DNA from: CAYPOY01 sp964412395
GTDB lineage: Bacteria; Chloroflexota; Anaerolineae; B4-G1
Length of the DNA stretch: 26,132 nt
Assembly: GCA_964412395.1 (NCBI GenBank)
Contig: CAYPOY010000028.1
Span: forward strand, 1 to 26,132
Direction: 5' to 3'
Below are positions 23,741 through 26,132 of the stretch, one piece after another (the first letter of the stretch is position 1; every line of letters begins with the position of its first letter). Below the pieces are notes generated by a model. It had not been told where the DNA came from and did no database searches. It saw only the letters and a list, made by a program, of their open reading frames with translations. The translations under genes and the position numbers were made by a program.

Positions 23741-23917
23741 CTGCGGTCCGCCAGCGGCGGCACGCCGCTGGCGGACGGGCCTTACCAGCAGGCCGACGGC
23801 CAGTCGGGGGAGTTCGCCAGCCGGCTGGCGGTCTACTACGGACGGATGGGGCAGCCGTGCCCGCGCTGCGGGACACCTGTTGAGCGCATCAGGGTGAGTC
23901 AGCGTGGCACACACTTT
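23741..23917 (+). pseudogene. mutM: 3' remnant of a formamidopyrimidine-DNA glycosylase gene
   Basis: One frame encodes GGTPLADGPYQQADGQSGEF followed by LAVYYGRMGQPCPRCGTPVE and RIRVSQRGTHF. This is the C-terminal zinc-finger region of Fpg/MutM (usual ending VYGR-x-G-x-PC-x-x-CG ... GRGTHYCPxCQ). The second cysteine pair is missing, because the sequence turns into unrelated TTWPF after GTHF. The N-terminal two-thirds of the gene is absent too. A stray repair-gene fragment here shows that this intergenic region was assembled by rearrangement. Confidence 0.78.
23746..23776. repeat. Perfect 13-bp inverted repeat
   Basis: GTCCGCCAGCGGC (23746-23758), loop GGCAC, then GCCGCTGGCGGAC (23764-23776). 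It lies at the upstream edge of the mutM remnant. No T-run follows. It may mark the rearrangement junction or be a dispersed palindrome. Confidence 0.7.
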
Positions 23918-23966
23918 ACTACCTGGCCTTTTGACCCTGTACTCACCTTCGTGCCAGCGAGGCCAG

Positions 23967-23995
23967 TTGACCAAAACGCAAAAACCAGCTACAAT
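23967..23995 (+). promoter_or_regulatory. Sigma-70 promoter of the kinase leader
   Basis: TTGACC (23967-23972), 17 bp, TACAAT (23990-23995). One mismatch per hexamer. Start point about 24002, giving a leader of about 280 nt to the kinase start at 24281. Confidence 0.7.
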
Positions 23996-24001
23996 ATAAG
24001 T

Positions 24002-24280
24002 AGGCACGCTATCAGCTTCATCTTTCACCTCGAAGGATGTGTTAGTTTTTGCTGATAGTATGCCCGAAATTATCTCAATTGTCCAGGGACACTATCGCTT
24101 TGCTCGGGGCGGTGTTTTTGTGTTTTCCTGTTGATTCGTTATTGCGTCGCATTTACATTAATGGAAAGAGGGGAAATCCAAGAAAGGAGGTACAGGATAA
24201 GAAAAGCTGAGGATAGTTTGGGGCATAATATTGGGCAGGCTATGACAAAGTTTATACCAAAAAAGGGAGGTAAAGCCAAA
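24002..24280 (+). other. Long structured 5' leader of the kinase gene
   Basis: The leader holds a perfect stem CTATCAGC (24009-24016) / GCTGATAG (24051-24058). A second, terminator-like hairpin CAC-TAT-CGC (24090-24098) / GCGGTG (24109-24114) ends in TTTTT. A weaker promoter, TTGATT-N17-TACATT (24131-24159), lies after it. An AAAGGAGG near 24184-24191 is not followed by a start codon. The layout promoter - hairpin - terminator-like hairpin - gene suggests control by attenuation. I could not match a known riboswitch, and no gene is convincing in this stretch. Confidence 0.4.
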
Positions 24281-25855
24281 ATGGGTGGTAAGTACATTCT
24301 TGTCCACGACCTGGGGACCACCGGCAACAAAGCGGTTATTGTCGATGAGAATCTCGAGCTTTTAGCCAGTGGGTACACTCCTTTCCAGCAGTACTATCCG
24401 CACGCGAACTGGGTTGAGCAGAGCCCAGAAGAGTGGTGGACAGCGGTCGTTGAGAGCACCAAGGAGGCATTCGAGACCAGTGGGGTTGACCCTGCGGACA
24501 TCGCTGTGGTCAGTTTCAGTGACCAGATGATGAGCCAGACTCCGATTAGCAAGGATGGTGAGTTGCTTATAGACCGCACAGCTATCTGGGCAGACTGCCG
24601 CAGCGGCGAACAGGCCGAGCGGATTCACGACTACTTCGGTGGTCTGGATGAGTACTACAAGATCCACGGAGTAGGCTGGCAGTCCGAGCTTCACGTAATC
24701 AACAAATTGCGTTGGATCAAGGACACCATGCCGGAGGTCTACAATAAGACCTACAAGTTCTTGCAGTGCAAGGAGGTCATTGCCCAACGGTTGACAGGCA
24801 ACATTGCAACGGATTGGGGCGACGCCTCGATGTGCGCGTATATGGACATCAAGGAGCGCAAGCTCTCGGAGGAGATCTTTAAGGCGGCTGAAATTGATAT
24901 GGGCAAGATCCCCGATGTCTTCGAATCGCACGACATTGTGGGCCACATCACGCCCGAAGCGGCCGAGATCACAGGCCTGAAGGCTGGGACGCCGGTTTGC
25001 GTGGGTTCCGGTGATGTGATTTGCTCCGACGTCGGCGCGGGTGTGGTCGAACCTGGGATGGCTTACACATACATCGGATCCGCCAACTGGACCGGGGTGT
25101 TCCGTGAAGCTCCCAGCATCAATCCGAAGGTGAAGATGAATTGCAGCACCTGCCTGCCCTGGCCCAACGCCTATCACCTGGTGCTGATTACGGCGGCTGG
25201 CGGCATCGCTCAGCAGTGGGCCAAGGATAACTTCTATAGCCTCGAGGACCACGTGGCCGAGAAGCTTGGCGCCGAAATCTACGATGTAATGACTAATGAG
25301 GTAGCCAAGATTGCTCCTGGATCGGACGGCCTGGTGTTCCTGCCTTATCTGCGCGGTGGTGGTGCGCCACACTTTGATATCAATGCCCGCGGCGCTTACA
25401 TGGGCGCCGTCTTGCCGCACAAACGGGGACACTTCCTGCGAGCACTCTACGAAGGTATCTGCTTCAACATTCGCTGGCTGTACGAGTTGTTTGAGTCGGT
25501 CAATGTTCCGATTTTCAGCCTGGAGGAGATTCGCGCTATCGGCGGTGGCGTGCTGAGTGACGTGTGGATGCAGATCTACGCGGATGTGAACAATCTGCCG
25601 TTTGCGCGCGTCCGGAATCCACAGCAGGCGACGGCTACTGGAGGAGCCATCATGGGTGGCGTCGGTGTCGGCATTTGGAGCAGCTACCAGGAGGCGGCTA
25701 AACTGGCGGCCATATCCAAGCGCTTTACGCCGAATGCGGAAGCCACCGAGATGTACGACCAGCTCTACCCGGTCTACAAGGGCGCGTATCCAGCCCTGAA
25801 GGAAACTTTCGACAAGATTTCCGAGTTCCAGGTAAAGTATATGCACGAAGAGTAG
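24281..25855 (+). CDS. FGGY-family carbohydrate kinase (xylulokinase-like)
   Basis: The 524-residue protein phosphorylates a sugar or polyol with ATP in the cytosol. Its N-terminal actin-like domain starts YILVHDLGTTGNKAVIVD (phosphate loop, Asp10), and includes WVEQSPEEWW and AIWADCRSGEQA. The catalytic-base region is TPVCVGSGDVICSDVGAG. The C-terminal domain has the adenine-site motif EEIRAIGGGVLSDVWMQIYADV and NPQQATATGGAIMGG. The overall pattern is nearest xylulokinase, but FGGY substrates (xylulose, ribulose, glycerol, erythritol, fuculose and others) cannot be read reliably. ATG 24281 follows AAAAGGGAGG at about 10 nt; in-frame upstream starts (24242, 24131) lack support. A dehydrogenase gene follows, as in many polyol-use operons. 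Confidence 0.9.
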   Translation: MGGKYILVHDLGTTGNKAVIVDENLELLASGYTPFQQYYPHANWVEQSPEEWWTAVVESTKEAFETSGVDPADIAVVSFSDQMMSQTPISKDGELLIDRTAIWADCRSGEQAERIHDYFGGLDEYYKIHGVGWQSELHVINKLRWIKDTMPEVYNKTYKFLQCKEVIAQRLTGNIATDWGDASMCAYMDIKERKLSEEIFKAAEIDMGKIPDVFESHDIVGHITPEAAEITGLKAGTPVCVGSGDVICSDVGAGVVEPGMAYTYIGSANWTGVFREAPSINPKVKMNCSTCLPWPNAYHLVLITAAGGIAQQWAKDNFYSLEDHVAEKLGAEIYDVMTNEVAKIAPGSDGLVFLPYLRGGGAPHFDINARGAYMGAVLPHKRGHFLRALYEGICFNIRWLYELFESVNVPIFSLEEIRAIGGGVLSDVWMQIYADVNNLPFARVRNPQQATATGGAIMGGVGVGIWSSYQEAAKLAAISKRFTPNAEATEMYDQLYPVYKGAYPALKETFDKISEFQVKYMHEE

Positions 25856-25897
25856 AAAGCGTATCGGTCTGGATCAGCGATGTCTGTCAGATCGGTG

Positions 25898-25942
25898 TCA
25901 CCACTGGTACACCGGTGTTTTGCCCCGGTGTACCAGCGGTGA
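25898..25942. repeat. 18-bp inverted repeat between kinase and dehydrogenase
   Basis: TCACCACTGGTACACCGG (25898-25915) pairs with CCGGTGTACCAGCGGTGA (25925-25942) with one mismatch, around a 9-base loop. No T-run follows, so it is not a typical terminator. It could be an mRNA-stabilising or processing hairpin that sets relative expression of the two genes, or a regulator site for the downstream gene. Confidence 0.7.
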
Positions 25943-25987
25943 TGAGTTCATGTGAAACAAAAAAGGTAAGCACGTTGGGGGCACAAG

Positions 25988-26132
25988 ATGGACTTGAAAG
26001 GTAAAGTTTCCCTTGTTACAGGCGGGGCCGGCGGAATCGGAGTAAAAATTTGTGAAAAACTCGCAGCGTTAGGAGCATTTGTCTACGTTTGTGATATCAA
26101 AGAAGCGACCGAGTTGGTGAATCGCATAAATG
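25988..26132 (+). CDS. Short-chain dehydrogenase/reductase, 3' end outside window
   Basis: Only the first 48 codons are present. They open MDLKGKVSLVTGGAGGIGVK, the TGxxxGIG NAD(P)-binding loop of classical SDR enzymes, and end strand 2 with VYVCDIKE; the acidic residue suggests NAD over NADP. GGGGG sits about 8 nt before the ATG. Placed after an FGGY kinase it may oxidise the polyol that becomes the kinase substrate, or a related alcohol. The catalytic Ser-Tyr-Lys region is not in the window. Confidence 0.85.
   Translation, partial: MDLKGKVSLVTGGAGGIGVKICEKLAALGAFVYVCDIKEATELVNRIN

Noticed and set aside
24362..25846. 494-codon minus-strand frame opposite the FGGY kinase
   Set aside because: The plus-strand frame carries all kinase motifs; the opposite frame has no domain and arises from GC bias.

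Overview
The window is high-GC bacterial chromosome (intergenic stretches and ftr are less GC-rich), with strong Shine-Dalgarno sites and recognisable sigma-70 promoters. Obg, NadD, PlsY, two adjacent FemAB-type proteins, an SH3b/glycosidase protein and many short dispersed repeats together suggest a member of the Chloroflexota (Anaerolineae-like). That assignment rests on protein style only; no rRNA or other marker is present.

Left part (1-9240): the 3' part of an EamA exporter converges on a minus-strand array. In transcription order the array is a SAM methyltransferase, two FemAB-family aminoacyltransferases, ObgE, a GNAT acetyltransferase, NadD, a 25-codon small ORF, and a lipoprotein with two solute-binding domains. 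A YefM/RelE-type toxin-antitoxin pair with a consensus promoter lies upstream of the array. Several gene ends here are built from short dispersed repeats, and one repeat is inserted in frame inside the methyltransferase.

Middle part (9500-14660), plus strand: an extended-SDR sugar-nucleotide epimerase, a 3-methyladenine DNA glycosylase, an 849-residue protein with two glycosidase-like domains around three SH3b repeats, and PlsY.

Right part (14665-26132), plus strand: a catabolic-looking cluster that is the most unusual section. It opens with an AcoR-like AAA+ regulator whose GAFTGA loop and Walker B motif are both degenerate. A 492-bp control region follows, holding a dyad, a perfect TTGACA-N17-TATAAT promoter, a Trp/Tyr-rich mini-ORF and a strong terminator. 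Next come an internally duplicated membrane protein and an amidohydrolase. The amidohydrolase is present twice, as almost identical 1.49-kb repeats offset by 2711 bp. Between the copies sit a decayed M20 peptidase fragment, a complete formylmethanofuran:tetrahydromethanopterin formyltransferase (ftr), and a 29-codon remnant of the membrane protein. After copy 2 come an intact M20 peptidase, a mutM 3' remnant, a promoter with a long leader, an FGGY carbohydrate kinase and the start of a short-chain dehydrogenase.

The simplest history is a tandem duplication of a [membrane protein - amidohydrolase - M20 peptidase] unit. The inner ends decayed, the amidohydrolase copies stayed identical (recent exchange or gene conversion), and ftr occupies the junction. 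The substrate of the cluster cannot be read from the sequence. Membrane transport, two hydrolases, a sugar kinase and a dehydrogenase suggest uptake and breakdown of an amide- or cyclic-amide-containing compound, with ftr as a possible C1 link.
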